Source: Leptodactylus fallax
Lineage: Eukaryota > Chordata > Amphibia > Anura > Leptodactylidae
Length of the DNA stretch: 64,000 nucleotides
Assembly: GCA_947044405.1 (NCBI GenBank)
Contig: CAMRHE010000169.1
Span: 2,232,501 to 2,296,500, forward strand
Reading direction: 5' to 3'
Shown: positions 31,251-43,651 of the stretch, in pieces
Layout: each line of letters opens with the position of its first letter
Numbering within the stretch: position 1 is the stretch's first letter
Notes under the pieces: model-generated
What the model was told of the DNA's origin: nothing
The model's database searches: none
Seen by the model: the letters and a program-made list of their open reading frames with translations, nothing else
Program-made: the position numbers and the translations under genes

Positions 31251-32242
31251 CAGGGCTGTGGAGTCGGAGTCGGAGTCGTGGAGTCGGAGTCGGTGCCTAT
31301 TTTGGTGGAGTCGGAGTCGGTATAAAATGGACCGACTCCGACTCCCAGAATATATAATAAATTGGTACAGTCAGTAGTACAATGCAGTATGTGCTGAATA
31401 TATTTTCATAAGAATTTGGGAAAATGATGAAATGTTGAAAATGATGAAATGTCCTGTAAAGGTCTGTTCTATTCCTCATATAATGATGGGACTGAGTTCT
31501 GAGTGAACCTATAAGGTTTAGCACCATTATCTGGAGTAAGCAAAAGATACAAGTGTTGTGATTGTGAGGACTGAAAAGCTTGACTTTATCTGTAATTGTG
31601 CTGGAGACCCACCCACAGCCCGAGGACACAGAGTGACTGCTTGTCAGCAAGTGAATCATTGTGCTGAGACTGAGAACTCCTTTAAGGCAAGTACTTCTTC
31701 TTAGTATATCTAAACTTTCAATAAACTGCATAAATCAATTGTCCAGTGTATGTTCTCTCTGTATGCTTTGTGTTAGTTTGCTTCTCCTCTGAGCTCATGT
31801 TTGGAGAGGTTAGCTGCTCTGCTCAGATGGCTTATATATGCTATACATAGAATATAAGGGGGGAAACAGTTTTCTAACATCTCAAACTTAGAAATACAGA
31901 AACACACATGTGAGAAAGTACTATAGATGTAGAAGCTGTTGCCACTTGCCAAGGCTTTGTTATCTAGCACTGCTAGTAGTTTCACTTTGTAGATTGTGAA
32001 GCAGTATGATGTAAAACACCCAGGGCCTGATGTATGAAACTGTCTAGGTGTAGAAGTTTTTTTGTTGCCCATAGCAACCAATCAGAGCTCCCCTTTCATG
32101 TAGTGCTCTGGAGAAATGAAAGCAGAGCTCTGATTGGTTGCTGTGAGCTCTGACTGGTTTCAGGGCTGTGGAGTCGGAGTCGGAGTCAGGGGAAATTGAG
32201 GAGTCGGAGTCGGGGCTTTGGCGTACCGACTCCACAGCCCTG
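31251..32242. mobile_element. Non-autonomous hAT element with GAGTCG sub-repeats
   Basis: Terminal inverted repeats CAGGGCTGTGGAGTCGGAGT and ACTCCACAGCCCTG, flanked by the exact 8-bp duplication GTGCTGAG (31243-31250 and 32243-32250). Both ends carry short tandem GGAGTC/GACTCC words. The interior has no transposase. A palindromic segment at 32058-32160 (CCAATCAGAGCTC against GAGCTCTGATTGG) looks like another MITE inside. The 144-residue minus frame at 31297 shows no known domain. Confidence 0.93.
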
Positions 32243-32351
32243 GTGCTGAGTATACATTAATGAGAAATAAAATTTGCTTTTAGCAAATGGCTGCAATGAA
32301 ACAAAGAGTGAAAAATTTAAAGGGGTCTGAATACTTTACGTACCCACTGTA

Positions 32352-34873
32352 TATACAGTATGTATAACATCCCGTTCCCCGTTCACAAGAAGAATCACAG
32401 GAGAACTCAAGCAGCGCCCTGAATAGAAAACAACTAGATCCTCAACGGATAACCATAAAACAAGCCGAAGGTCTGACTAAAGCTGTCCAGTACACACAAT
32501 CAGGGTTCAGAGCCTAACTAGAGTACAACTAAATTAGCAGGCACCTGGTTCAGGAGGAAGGGGTTTTTTATATGCTTCCTCATCTGCTAATTGGATAAGC
32601 CCTCACATGCAAGTATTTGTGTTTTTGTAGAAAAAAAAGCACAATTTAAAATGGGAATGTCTTAACTAGAGAGGATATGATTGACCTAAGAGAGAACCAT
32701 CACCAAGCCTCTTATACAGCTCAGTGGTTACCAAGCTTGTGTCTCCATCTTATGGAAGATTTTTTGCTCATTGTTTATCTTACTTACTTCAAGTATAACA
32801 ATGAGTTTTTGTACAATTCATCCTTGTCTCCTGAGTCTTCAATCTTGAATCAACATTAAGGGCACTCCAACCACCATCAGGCTCAGGGGGGCTTACTACA
32901 GAGAGTGCCCTTGGGGATTGAACTATTAATACGATCTACAGTGCTATAACGTGGACTACTGGAATTGTAGTGGAGGCTACTATGGCTTCCACAGTGAGTC
33001 CAACTGTAACCAACTACAACTCCCAACCTCCTTGCCTTCCTTCACTGGGTTGCTGCCTCCTTCTGCAGGAAAAGTTATAAAGGACTATATTGTTAATTCC
33101 CAAAGAGCTAGGAAGACTACTTTTGGAAAGTGCCAGTCCCCAGCAGCACAGATTAGCGGCAACACCAGAAAGACACATGGAAGCAAAAATGATAAACAGT
33201 ATTTTTATATTCTAAACACAAATTACTTTAAAACAACCACATAATAGAATTTCTGGCTTCTGAGTATGAAAATGATTTATATGCTATCATTAACCTGATA
33301 GGACGGATAACCCCCATAATGACCATACCCCACATTAGCGTAGAAGTGGTGGCTGGCATTCATGAACATAGCATTCATATCCAATGCCATTATGTAGTGC
33401 AATCTTACCAGACAACATTGGTTTAATTACATATTTAGATCTTTTTCCAGGCAAAGGTTTCAACTGATGTGATAACCATTACAATTGTCCTTTACACTTG
33501 GATCATTAATAATTATCATTACATCTATATTCAGCTTTACATGAATGTCTAGGTAACAAAGCATGTATCATATATCAACATCTAAATCTAGCTTTGATAA
33601 GTGCAACATAATACGTGATATTTTACAACATGAAATGATTCAAAAGTGGCTGCCCCAAAGTCACAAACAGACATCAGTTCTCAGCAGTAGTTAAACTCTG
33701 TGAAACATCCGCTCCAGAAATCAGCCGCCAGCAAACTATTACTTCCAGGCATGGCCGCAGTACAGAGACTTCCCTAATGTTATGCTGGGGTTTTGTTGCT
33801 AGGTGATGATTTGGAAAACTTCAGTATTCCTGCTGAGAGATTTAAAAATGTGCACACAAGAGCGCTCACAAGCCCCCGTACAGAAGTAGCTTGTTGTCTT
33901 TTTTTAACCTTTCCTTTTATTTCATCAAGTAGTTAAAACGGACTTGGAACTGAGCAAGTTTAACAACAGCAAAAAGTGTCAACTCTAAACATACATCTAA
34001 AAAATACTTTATATCTCAGTCTCACCAACGCATTCAGCTATAGAACCCTGAGGCAGCAGAAGGGTTTTAAAATTATATTGGGGAGGAGGGGGGTTCTTTA
34101 GATTTCTTACGAAAATGACCCACAGCTATCCTCTACCTGGGCTCCATTTCAGGAGCCCTTGGCCCTGAATCTATCACCTGCCTAACAGCAGGAGATCCTG
34201 GGAAAGCCTCTAGGCTTGTCTGAGGCCTCCAATCATGTCAGTGATTAATGATGAAAAGTCTCAGAGGTGACATACTGTGAAATTAGAATGCAACATAAAG
34301 AGTTAATCCTTGGGCTATATCCAAAACCATCATGCTTCCAATGAAAAAAAATATATTTATTCAGTCTATTGTTAATTTTGTATCTGAGGAGGCTTTTGAT
34401 ATTTCACTGGGCAAATTGCCAGCATGGATAACCCCATTGAACTTTGCTAGGTAGGAAAAGAAACACACACAGACTAATTTATTCAGATTTTGAATATCGT
34501 AGCAAACAAGCTAAGCAGACACTTTTCATTCAGGATTATCTCACCGGCATCAAAAAATCAATTAAATAGTGTGTAGACAATTTTTAAAATCTATCTGACT
34601 GGTAATATGCACTTAAGAATGCTTGGAGATATACTACCAAACTTAGTGTGTATACTTTTTGCTATTCTTGACACACTTTATATGTGTAAGGGATCAAAGG
34701 AGTAAGAAAAAAAATATCCCTAATTCAGTGAAGTATATGTACCATATATCTATTAATTTAGGGGAAAAAAATATCTCAAATGTTGAAATAATAGGAAAAA
34801 GTTTGTGGAAAGTTTTTGTGACATCAAATGTCAAATATAATATACCTAGTTTTACATTATAGCCCAGTGTTTC
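32352..34873. other. 2.5 kb without an identified gene
   Basis: 32380-32600 has the texture of an LTR-type repeat (CATCCCGTTCCCCGTTCAC) but I cannot place its ends. 32870-33110 resembles part of 2745-2900. From about 33245 to 34870 I see no repeat I recognise and no coding frame longer than 70 residues. This is one of the few stretches that could be unique host DNA. Confidence 0.4.
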
Positions 34874-35255
34874 TTAACCCCTTCACGGAAAATCACGTAC
34901 ATGTATGTGATTAGGCATGAGAAGATCTATGGAGAGGGCTTAGGAGCTGAGCCCTCTCCATACACGGCAGATGCCAGCTGTATAATACAGCCAAGATCCA
35001 CCGCTAACAGCTGCGTTTGATGCCGACACCGATCGCAGCTGTTAACACTTTAGATGCCTCGGTTAAACGCTACTGTGGCATCTAAAGTGCGCAGGTGCCA
35101 CAGGTGCCACCATCTTTATCTGATCACCGCCCTCCAGAACATCATCGGAGGGTGGCAATCAGTTGTCAGGACAGCCTGGAGCCTAGTGAAGGCTCCCAGG
35201 CTTGCCATTACATTAGTTCTATTACCCGCTGCCATAGGCAGCGGCTAATAGAAGT
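34874..35255. repeat. TTAA-starting MITE with internal hairpins, truncated
   Basis: Starts TTAACCCCTTCACGG, like the Kolobok-type element at 37260. Internal hairpins: GAGAGGGCTTAGG against GCCCTCTC near 34935, TAACAGCTGCG against CGCAGCTGTTA (35007-35045), and TAGATGCC against GGCATCTA. No matching right end is seen. Confidence 0.5.
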
Positions 35256-35830
35256 CAATGGGGGTTATTTATCAAATGCGCCTCTTTTCGCCAAAATTTT
35301 GCACAGTTGCGCCTTTTGTTCACCATTTCAATTTCTGGAGTGATTCACTAGTCGGGCACAAGCAGTTGATAAATTCAATGCATATGTTCTCACCATGTCT
35401 TGCGCCTTTTTTTGCGCCTACATAATAGATAGAGCGCAAGACACAGAACAGAATTGTACACACATGTACAAAATTGTTGATACCCCTCGTTTAATGAAAG
35501 AAAAACCCACAGTGGTCACAGAAATAACTTGAATCTGACAAAAGTAATAATATATAAAAATTCTATGAAAATGAACAAATGAAAGTCAGACTTTGCTTTT
35601 CAACTATGCTTCAACAGAATTTTTTTTTAAAAAGAAAACTCATGAAACAGGCCTGGACAGAAATGATGGTACCCCTGAAAATAATGTGACCAAAGGGACT
35701 TGTTAAATCAAGGTGTGTCCACTAATTAGCATCAAAGGTGTCTACAATCTTGTAATCAGTCAGTGGGCCTGTATATAGGGCTACAGATACTCACTGTGCT
35801 GTTTGGTGAATGGTGAGTACCACACTCAAC

Positions 35831-36373
<543 letters not shown>

Positions 36374-36466
36374 GTTAAGGGTACCATCATTTCTGTCCAG
36401 GCCTGTTTCATGAGTTTTTTTTTTTTTTTTAAATTCTGTTGAAGCATGGTTGAAAGGCAATGTCTG

Positions 36467-37119
36467 TGTAAGGGAATTGCCAGCAATTCCCCAGTGCTGC
36501 TGCAGAACCCTGGGGGGAGGGGCACAACAAGACAGTGGACCCTAAGCTGAATCCCCCAACTGTCCCTGGCTAACTTGCCCGATCTGTCCTAGGCGACAGC
36601 CAGCAACCAATCGACAGTCCCTTCCTAATATAAGTGACAACAAAGAACGCAGACAGGATAAACAACAACAAAGGGAGGTCAGCTAGGCAAGGGGTCGGTA
36701 ACAGTCGAGCAATGCAGTACAAAATCACAATCCAAAAGAATAGTCACAGACAAAGCCAGAGATCAGAAATAGGGATACAGGTAACAAAACAGCACGGAGT
36801 AAAGGCAGGTATACAGAAGCAATAGCAAGCGCTAATGTGACTGTGAGCAAAGAATAAATAGGAAGGAAAAACCCGCCCCAGACTTGATAGGATGATAGGC
36901 TGTCAATCACACAGGTAAGGCTAAAATTAACTATTAGTGGAGCAGAGGAAAACCAAGGTGAAGGAGACGGGTGTGGCAGAAAATCAATTACATAGTCTAA
37001 GACAGTGTTCAGATTGAGCAACAAGAATCTTAAACAAGGAATCAAACTGAGTATGCCTCCTGCGCCACCGCATGCGGGCGGAGGGTGGTGCAGAGACCTG
37101 AACAGGCAGAGACGTTACA
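36467..37119 (-). repeat. Solo LTR, family X, copy 1
   Basis: 653 bp, TGTAAGGGAATTGCCAG at the left and GACGTTACA at the right, flanked by GTCTG on both sides (36462-36466 and 37120-37124). It is the reverse complement of the solo LTR at 40108-40769. A solo LTR is left when two LTRs recombine and delete the interior. Orientation is inferred from the CT-rich, TATTTA-bearing strand of the other copy. Confidence 0.88.
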
Positions 37120-37259
37120 GTCTGACTTTCATTTGTTTCTTTTTATAGAATTTTTATATATTATTACTTTTGTCAGATTCAAGTTATTTCTGTGACCATT
37201 GTGGGTTTTTCTTTCATTAAACAAGGGGTGCCAACAATTTTGTCCACGTGTGTATTTAA

Positions 37260-38314
37260 CCCCTTCCCGCCGGTGGAATTTTTTGATTTTTGCTTTTCAT
37301 TTTTGACTCCTCCCTTTCTAAACCCCATAACTTTTTTATTTTTCTGTTCTCAGAGCCATATGGAGTCTTAATGTTTGCAGGACAAATTTTTCTTCATTAT
37401 GCTACTATGGTGTACAATGTACTGGAAAGCTGAAAAAAATTCAGAATGGGGTGGATTTGAAGAAAAAGTGCATTTGTGCCACTTTCTTAGGGGCTTCATT
37501 TTTACGGCGTTCACTCTGCAGCCAAAATGACATGTCATCTATATTTTATGTTTCGGTACGATTTCAGGGATACTAAATTTATATGGTTTTATTTACATTT
37601 TAACCCCTTAACAAAAATCCAAAACTGTGCAAAAAATATTTCTTTCTAAAAGTTGCCATATTCTGGCACCCATAACTTTTTTATACTTCCATGTACGGGG
37701 ATGCATAGGGCGTCTTTTTTTTGCGGGGCCAGGTGTACTTTTTAGTTATACCATTTTGGGGAATATCTAATGCTTTGATCACTTTTTATTCAAATTTTTA
37801 TCAGAGGCGAAACCTTTGCGGTTTGGCACTTTTGATTTTTTTTTCCGCTACGGCGTTTACCGTATGGGAAAAATATTTTGAGAGCTTTGTACACTGGACG
37901 TTTTCAGACACAGGGATACCTAATGTGTATGTGTTTCACAGTATTTAAGTATTTTTATATGTGTTCTATGGAAAGGGGGGGTGATTTGAATTTTTAATTT
38001 TTTTAAATTTTTTATATTTTTTTTACTTTTTTTTATTTATTTATTTTTTTTGCATTTATTAGACCCCCTAGGGGTCTTGAATCCCAAGGGGTCTTATCAA
38101 CAAAATGGCACCTTGGTCAGCTTTGACTGAGTCGCTGGGAGGGGGGGTTAATGCCCGCGATCAGTGCGGGCACTGATCGTGGGCATAAGCTCCGGGTGTC
38201 TGCTTATAATACAGCAGAAACCCGGCGGCTATGGCGGCTGCTCAGTTCCCGAGCGCCCGACATATTTAAATACCCGACAACCGCCATACTATTACGGTGG
38301 ATGTCAGGAAGGGG
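37260..38314 (+). mobile_element. TTAA-flanked Kolobok-type element
   Basis: CCCCTTCCCGCCG at the left and TGTCAGGAAGGGG at the right, with TTAA immediately outside each end (37256-37259 and 38315-38318). TTAA duplications are used by Kolobok/T2 and piggyBac; the terminus resembles frog Kolobok MITEs (from memory). 1055 bp, no transposase. Reverse-oriented relatives at 38960-39851, 46590-47353 and about 54660-55010 share the interior (GTGCATTTGTGCCACTTT, AGTACATTGTACA-type words). Confidence 0.75.
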
Positions 38315-38318
38315 TTAA

Positions 38319-38679
38319 AGAAGCAGAAATACAGTAAGTGACTTCAATGGATCTGTAAAGATGGCTTCAAATCCATTCAGCTTGTCCAATGAAGAGAGCT
38401 CCTCCTCTGATTTTTCTGTCTTTGAGCAAACTTTGGCCACCAAGTCCAAAATGAAAAAGAATTTCTTAAAAGAAGAGTGTGGCCAAGTCCGCCACACCCT
38501 CTGCCCCCCGCTAGCTACACCTCTGCTCTGCATTCTTGAGTTAGCAAATCATTTTAGGATTTGACACTAGTAATTTCATTTGATTTTTGAAAAGCTAAGT
38601 GTGCTAACTTTGTATAGTTTTGTGTATGTCTTATGCTTCTGCAATTGTTTCCTGTAGTCTGCACTGCTTTTTATGTGAC
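38319..38679. other. No gene seen
   Basis: A 67-residue plus frame at 38361 (MASNPFSLSNEESSSSDFSV) has weak resemblance to the acidic N-terminus of domesticated-transposon proteins, but it is too short to support. Unassigned. Confidence 0.3.
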
Positions 38680-38959
38680 TCCCCGAGTGGAGTGATTTTG
38701 CGCCTATTTATGTGCCTTTTTTAAAAAGGCGCAAATAATAAATCCAGCAAACACATGTTCACCTAGACAGAGACGCCTACTTTTCCCACCAAAATAAAAA
38801 AGTGGCGGATATGGAATTCACATGTAGAAAAAAGGCGCAAACACTTCATAAATCGTAATGGCTAAAAAGGCACAAGAAAGGCAAAGCTCACGACAAAGTC
38901 AGGCGCAAACATATTGATAAATGTGCCTTAATGAATTTTACTATATGCTGCATACATTA

Positions 38960-39075
38960 GTATGAGCGATCAGAGCCCCTAGGGTTCTAGGTTCCTAGGG
39001 GGTCTAAAAATAAAAGTTAAAAAAAAACAAAAAACATATTTTAAAGTATAGAAATAATATATATATATATGTATA

Positions 39076-39137
<62 letters not shown>

Positions 39138-39851
39138 TCAAATCACCCCCTTTACCTTAGATCACATATAAAAATAAACAAAAATAAACATAAACACTTT
39201 AGGTTTTCCTGTGCTCAAAAATGCCTGAATTAATAAAATATTAAAAAATATTTATCCCATACGGTGAACGCTGTAGCAGGGAAAGAAAATCAAAATGGCC
39301 AAATGGCTATTTTTTCAAAACTTTAACTATTGTATAAACTATAAAAAAAATTAAATAAAAAGTGATCAAACCTTCAGACCTTCCCCAAATGGTACCAATA
39401 AAAACGGCAGAAAAAGACGCCATACCCAGCTCCATACACATAAATATGAAAAAGTTACAGGTGTCAGAATATGGCAATGCAAAAATTTTTTTCTAATTTG
39501 CAATTTTTTAAAAGGTATCAAAACATTAAAAATACTATATAAATTTGGTATCGCTGTTATCATACTGACCCATAGACTACAAGTAACATGTCATTTTGAT
39601 CACATAATGAATGCTGTAAAAATTAAACCCATAAAAATTTTTCGCAAATACCTTATTTTTCCAATGACTCCTCGTTCTAATTTTTTTTTCCAGCTTTCCA
39701 ATATATTGCACAGGATATTGAATGGTGCCATTTCAAAGTACAATTTGTTTCACAAACAATAAGTCATCATGTGACTCTGTGAACTGAAAAATGAAAAAAA
39801 TATGGCTCTTGGAATGTGGGGAGGGAAAAACTAAAATTTGCTCGGTAGGAG
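38960..39851 (-). repeat. Kolobok-type relative, inverted fragment
   Basis: Contains CCTAGGGGGTCTAAAAATAA, AAAAGTGATCAAACC and other words that are reverse complements of the 37260-38314 interior. It ends GGTAGGAG followed by TTAA at 39852-39855. A microsatellite interrupts it. Confidence 0.6.
39057..39137. repeat. (AT)n(TG)n microsatellite
   Basis: Runs of AT and TA with one GTATACTGTA interruption, passing into about eight TG units. Confidence 0.95.
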
Positions 39852-40107
39852 TTAAACAAATCCTCAAAGAACCCAAATGGGGTGTCCTTAAAGCAGTGTC
39901 AAATAATAACTTACAGTGGGTACGGAAAGTATTCAGACCCCTCTAAATTTTTCACTCTTTGTTTCATTGCAGCCTTTTGCTAAAAGCAAAAAAATTCATT
40001 TCATTTCTCATTAATGTTCCCCATCTTGACAGAGAAAAAAAAAACGAAATGTAGATATTTTTGCAAATTTATTAAAAAAGAAAAACTGAAATATCACATG
40101 GTCATAA

Positions 40108-40769
40108 TGTAACGTTCTTGCCTGTCCGGGCTTTGGCGCCGTCCTCCGGGCGCACACTGCGGCGCAGGAGGCGTGCCCGGTTGTAGTTCTTTCCTTGGGT
40201 TTTTCTTGTATTGTCTGAACACTGTCCTATTCCCTCACCTCCTTAATTGATTTTCTACCACGCCCTTCTCCTTCACCTTGCTCTCCCCCTGCTCCACTAA
40301 GAGTTAACTTTAGTCCTGCCTTTGTGATTGACAGCCTGTCCTCCTATCAAGTCTGGGGCGGGTTCTTTCTCCCTATTTAGTGTTTGCTCACTTTCCCATT
40401 GGCGCCTGCTATTGCATTTCGCTTACTGGCTATACTCCTTGTTCCCTGTTACCTGCTCTTCTGATTTTCTGACCACTGGCTTTCCTTTGACTATTCTCTT
40501 GGATTTTGATTCTGTAATGCATTGCTCGATTGTTACCGACCCCTTGGCTAGCTGACCTCCCTTTGTTGTTTGTGCGTCCTGTCTGCGTTCTGTGTTGTCA
40601 CTTATTCAGAGTAGGGACCGGCCCCAAGTTGTTCCTGTCATTAGGACAGTGAGACAAGTAGGTAGGGACAGGGTCTGGGTCAACTTTAGGGCTCACTGTC
40701 TCTGTATTCCCTTCCTCTCAGGTTTTTGCAGCAGCACTGGAGAATTGCTCAACTGGCAATTCTCTTACA
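40108..40769 (+). repeat. Solo LTR, family X, copy 2
   Basis: 662 bp, from TGTAACGTTCTTGCC to TCTCTTACA, flanked by CATAA on both sides (40103-40107 and 40770-40774). It reads as the reverse complement of 36467-37119 across its whole length (for example CTATCAAGTCTGGGGCGGGT here, CCCGCCCCAGACTTGATAGG there). CTATTTAGTG near 40373 could be its TATA element. Confidence 0.9.
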
Positions 40770-40791
40770 CATAAGTATTCAGACCCTTTGC

Positions 40792-41824
40792 TCAGTATTG
40801 AGCAGAAGCACCCTTTTGAGCTAGTACAGCCATGAATCTTTTTGGGAATGATGCAACAAGTTTTTCACATCTGGATTTGGGGATCCTCTGCCATTCTTCC
40901 TTGCAGATCCTCTCCAGTTCCGTCAGGTTGAATGGTGAAAGTTGGTGGACAGCCATTTTAAGGTCTCTCCAGAGATGCTCAATTGGGTTGAGGTCAGGGC
41001 TCTGGCTGGGCCAGTCAAGAATGGTCACAGAGTTATTCCGAAGCCACTTCCTTGTTATTTTAGCTGTGTGCTTAGTGTCATTGTCTTGTTGGAAGGTGAA
41101 CCTTCGGCCCAGTCTGAGGTCCAGAGCACTCTGGAAGAGGTTTTCTTCCAGGATATTTCTGTACTTGGCCGCATTCATCTTTCCTTCAATTGCAACCAGT
41201 CGTCCTGTCCCTGCAGCTGAAAAGCACCCCCATAGCATGATGCTGCCACCACCATGTTTCACTGTTGCGATTGTATTGGGCAGGTGATGAGCAGTGCCTG
41301 GTTTTCTCCACACATACCGCTTAGAATTAACGCCAAAAAGTTCAATCTTCGTCTCATCAGAATCATATTTCTCATAGTCTGGGAGCCCTTCATGTGTTTT
41401 TTGGCAAACTCTATGCGGCTTTCATATGTCTTGCACTGAGGAGAGGCTTCCTTTGGGCCACTCTGCCATAAAGCCCCGACTGGTGGAGGGCTGCAGTGAT
41501 AGTTGACTTTGTGGAACTTTCTCCCATCTCCCTACTGCATCTCTGGAGCTCAGCCACAGTGATCTTTGGGTTCTTCTTTACCTCTTTCACCAAGGCTCTT
41601 CTCCCACAATTGCTCAGTTTGGCTGGACGGCCAGGTCTAGGAAGAGTCCTGGTCGTCCCAAACTTCTTCCATTTAAGGATTATGGAGGCCACTGTGCTCT
41701 TAGGAACATTGAGTGCTGCAGAAATTCTTTTGTAACTTTGGCCAGATCTGTGACTTGCCACAATTCTGTCTCTGAGCTCCTTGGGTAGTTCCTTTGACCT
41801 CATGATTCTCATTTGCTCTGACAT
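40792..41824 (-). pseudogene. Frameshifted DD34E transposase of T7
   Basis: The N-terminal 137 residues are open from the ATG at 41824 (MSEQMRIMRSKELPKE) and nearly identical to T6. A one-base loss after HMKA then shifts the frame into a stop, and a further 7-bp gap removes the codons just before the first catalytic aspartate. The C-terminal part is open again from 41313 to 40792 with QQDNDTKH and SPDLNPIEHLW. T7 retains the 15 bp that T6 lacks, so the two copies are damaged independently. Confidence 0.87.
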
Positions 41825-42486
41825 GCACTGTGAGCTGTGAGGTCTTATATAAACAGGTGTGTGCCTTTCCTAATCAAGTCCAATCAGTTTAATTAAACAC
41901 AGCTGGACTCCAATGAAGGAGTAGAACCATCTCAAGGAGGATCAGAAGGAAATAGACAGCATGTGAGTTACAGTAAATATGAGTGTCAAAGCAAAGGGTC
42001 TGAATACTTATGACCATGTGATATTTCAGTTTTTCTTTTTTAACAAATTTGGAAAAATATCTAAATTTCTGTTTTTTTCTGTCAAGATGGGGTGCTGAGT
42101 GTATGTTAATGAGAAATAAAATGAATTTATTTGCTTTTAGCAAATGGCTGCAATGAAACAAAGAGTGAAAAATTTAAAGGGGTCTGAATACTTTCCGTAC
42201 CCACTGTATCTCATATCCACTGTATAGAAGATAACTGTTATATCAATGAGGGCCTGAAAATTCTAGAAATCTCATCCACATGCTGTGCTGTGCAAAGGCT
42301 GAAAGCTGTAAAAGACCTGAATCAGTTCCTGCTGGTGTGCTGCAACAAAAAAAACACCTTTTTTAGGGTGGTGTTTGGTGCAGTGGCTTTAAAATGAACA
42401 TGCTGCTACATTTCCCTAATGAAAATTTAACAGCACACCCATCCTATGTGGCTCCAGACTAAGCCTACAACAAACTATTACAGGTT

Positions 42487-42785
42487 AAGGCCCCACGTAG
42501 CTTTTTTTCTGTAAGAAAAACCGTGGCGGCAACACATCGCGGATTTTTTGCAGCGCTTTCACAGAAAGTCCGTTTCCTCTGTGGACTTTCTGCTTCCATT
42601 ATACCTATTGGGAAACCACCAGCGTTTCCGTAGGTATAGCTGAGATGTTTGACATTGACATTTTCAAAACAGTTCCAATGGTGTGCGTATTTTTCCGCAA
42701 TGTGTGGATGGGATTTAAAGTGACTGTAAAATGCAGCAGTTTTTTCTGCAGCATTTATGCCACGTGGGTTTTTCCAATTTTAGTG
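42487..42785. repeat. MITE of the GGCCCCACGT family
   Basis: Starts TAAGGCCCCACGTAGC and ends TATGCCACGTGGGTTTTT. The interior has GGACTTTCTGCTTCCATTAT and CCAGCGTTTCCGTAGGTATA, shared with the repeats at 52907-54470. Confidence 0.6.
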
Positions 42786-42835
42786 TGTCACTGATCTTCT
42801 GTCTCCTCTCCACCTTCCTGGTTTCAGTAACAAGT

Positions 42836-43340
42836 AAAAGGGGTATTCCTATGAACATAACCAATTTTAAATTTGTAGATAATTAAAAGTAAAAAATTTT
42901 TGCAAATATAAGTAATTAAACATTTTGAAGAGTTTTATAGATTTTCTCTAAATATCTTGTGGTCACAGGTTGTTGTCTTGACCGGTTGCAAGTGGATATG
43001 ACCATGAATGCAGGAACTTTCTAAGGTCAGAAAATTATCTATGATTTCCTTATTGTGGCCAGGATATCTTCTGATACATGTAGTGTCCCTGCCTGATAAC
43101 CCAGCTACAATAAGAAAATCATGGCTGAATTCCTGACAAGTCCCAGACCATATAAAGTTTCTGCATTTGTGGTTGTATCCATTGGCAACTGATCAAGACA
43201 AAAAACTGTCACCACTAGGATGGTTAGAGAAAATCTTTAAAACTCTGCAGAATTTCTAACTACTTATATTTGCAAAAATGTTTAACTTTTAATTATCTAC
43301 AAATATAAATCTTACTATGTTCATGGGAATACCCCTTTAA
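42836..43340. repeat. Large foldback MITE, about 505 bp
   Basis: AAAGGGGTATTCCTATGAAC at the left mirrors GTTCATGGGAATACCCCTTT at the right. Inner segments also mirror (GTAGATAATTAAAAGT against ACTTTTAATTATCTAC; ATGATTTCCTTATTGT against ACAATAAGAAAATCAT). No gene. Confidence 0.8.
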
Positions 43341-43651
43341 TGGGTAGGTTTAGCTTGTGGGATGTACAGCTCAGACCAGTGATCTAGAAACTAAACTGCA
43401 CACTGTTACCTATGAAAAACATACAAAAATAACAGAGGTACTGTTCTAGCCTTTACCAGGGCTCAGCAGCTAAATGAACTTTCAAGAGCTGAAAGAGACA
43501 TACACATTGATAAAGCAATGTACTGACTAAAACAGTTCAGCAATTTTAAAGGGAAAATGTCATCAAAGTTTAAACCAAGTTTCATGAGAAACATATTTTT
43601 AAAGAATTTTTGATGATTTTCTATTTAATTTTCCATATCACTATCTATATA

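Larger units (their letters stand above)
29764..32349 (+). mobile_element. T6: Tc1 element split by a hAT element
   Basis: The termini CAGTGGGTATGGAAAGTATT and TACTTTACGTACCCACTG match over more than 70 bp. TA flanks are at 29762-29763 and 32350-32351. The 3' part is interrupted by the hAT element at 31251-32242. Without it the Tc1 is about 1.59 kb. T7 (39914-42206) is the same family. Confidence 0.92.
39914..42206 (-). mobile_element. T7: Tc1 element split by a solo LTR
   Basis: Same family as T6: CAGTGGGTACGGAAAGTATT at the left, TACTTTCCGTACCCACTG at the right, TA at 39912-39913 and 42207-42208. The solo LTR at 40108-40769 sits in the 3' UTR, just beyond the transposase stop codon. Confidence 0.92.

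Noticed and set aside
32380..32600. Possible additional solo LTR (CATCCCGTTCCCCGTTCAC region)
   Set aside because: No paired ends or target duplication could be located by eye.
38361..38564. 67-residue serine- and acid-rich frame as a possible domesticated-transposase N-terminus
   Set aside because: Too short, no downstream exon or catalytic motif, and it lies between repeats.
40832..41287. 151-residue plus frame (and its mirror at 30671-31126)
   Set aside because: Antisense shadow of the Tc1 transposase. It recurs wherever that family occurs, because the coding strand's codon pattern leaves the opposite strand open.
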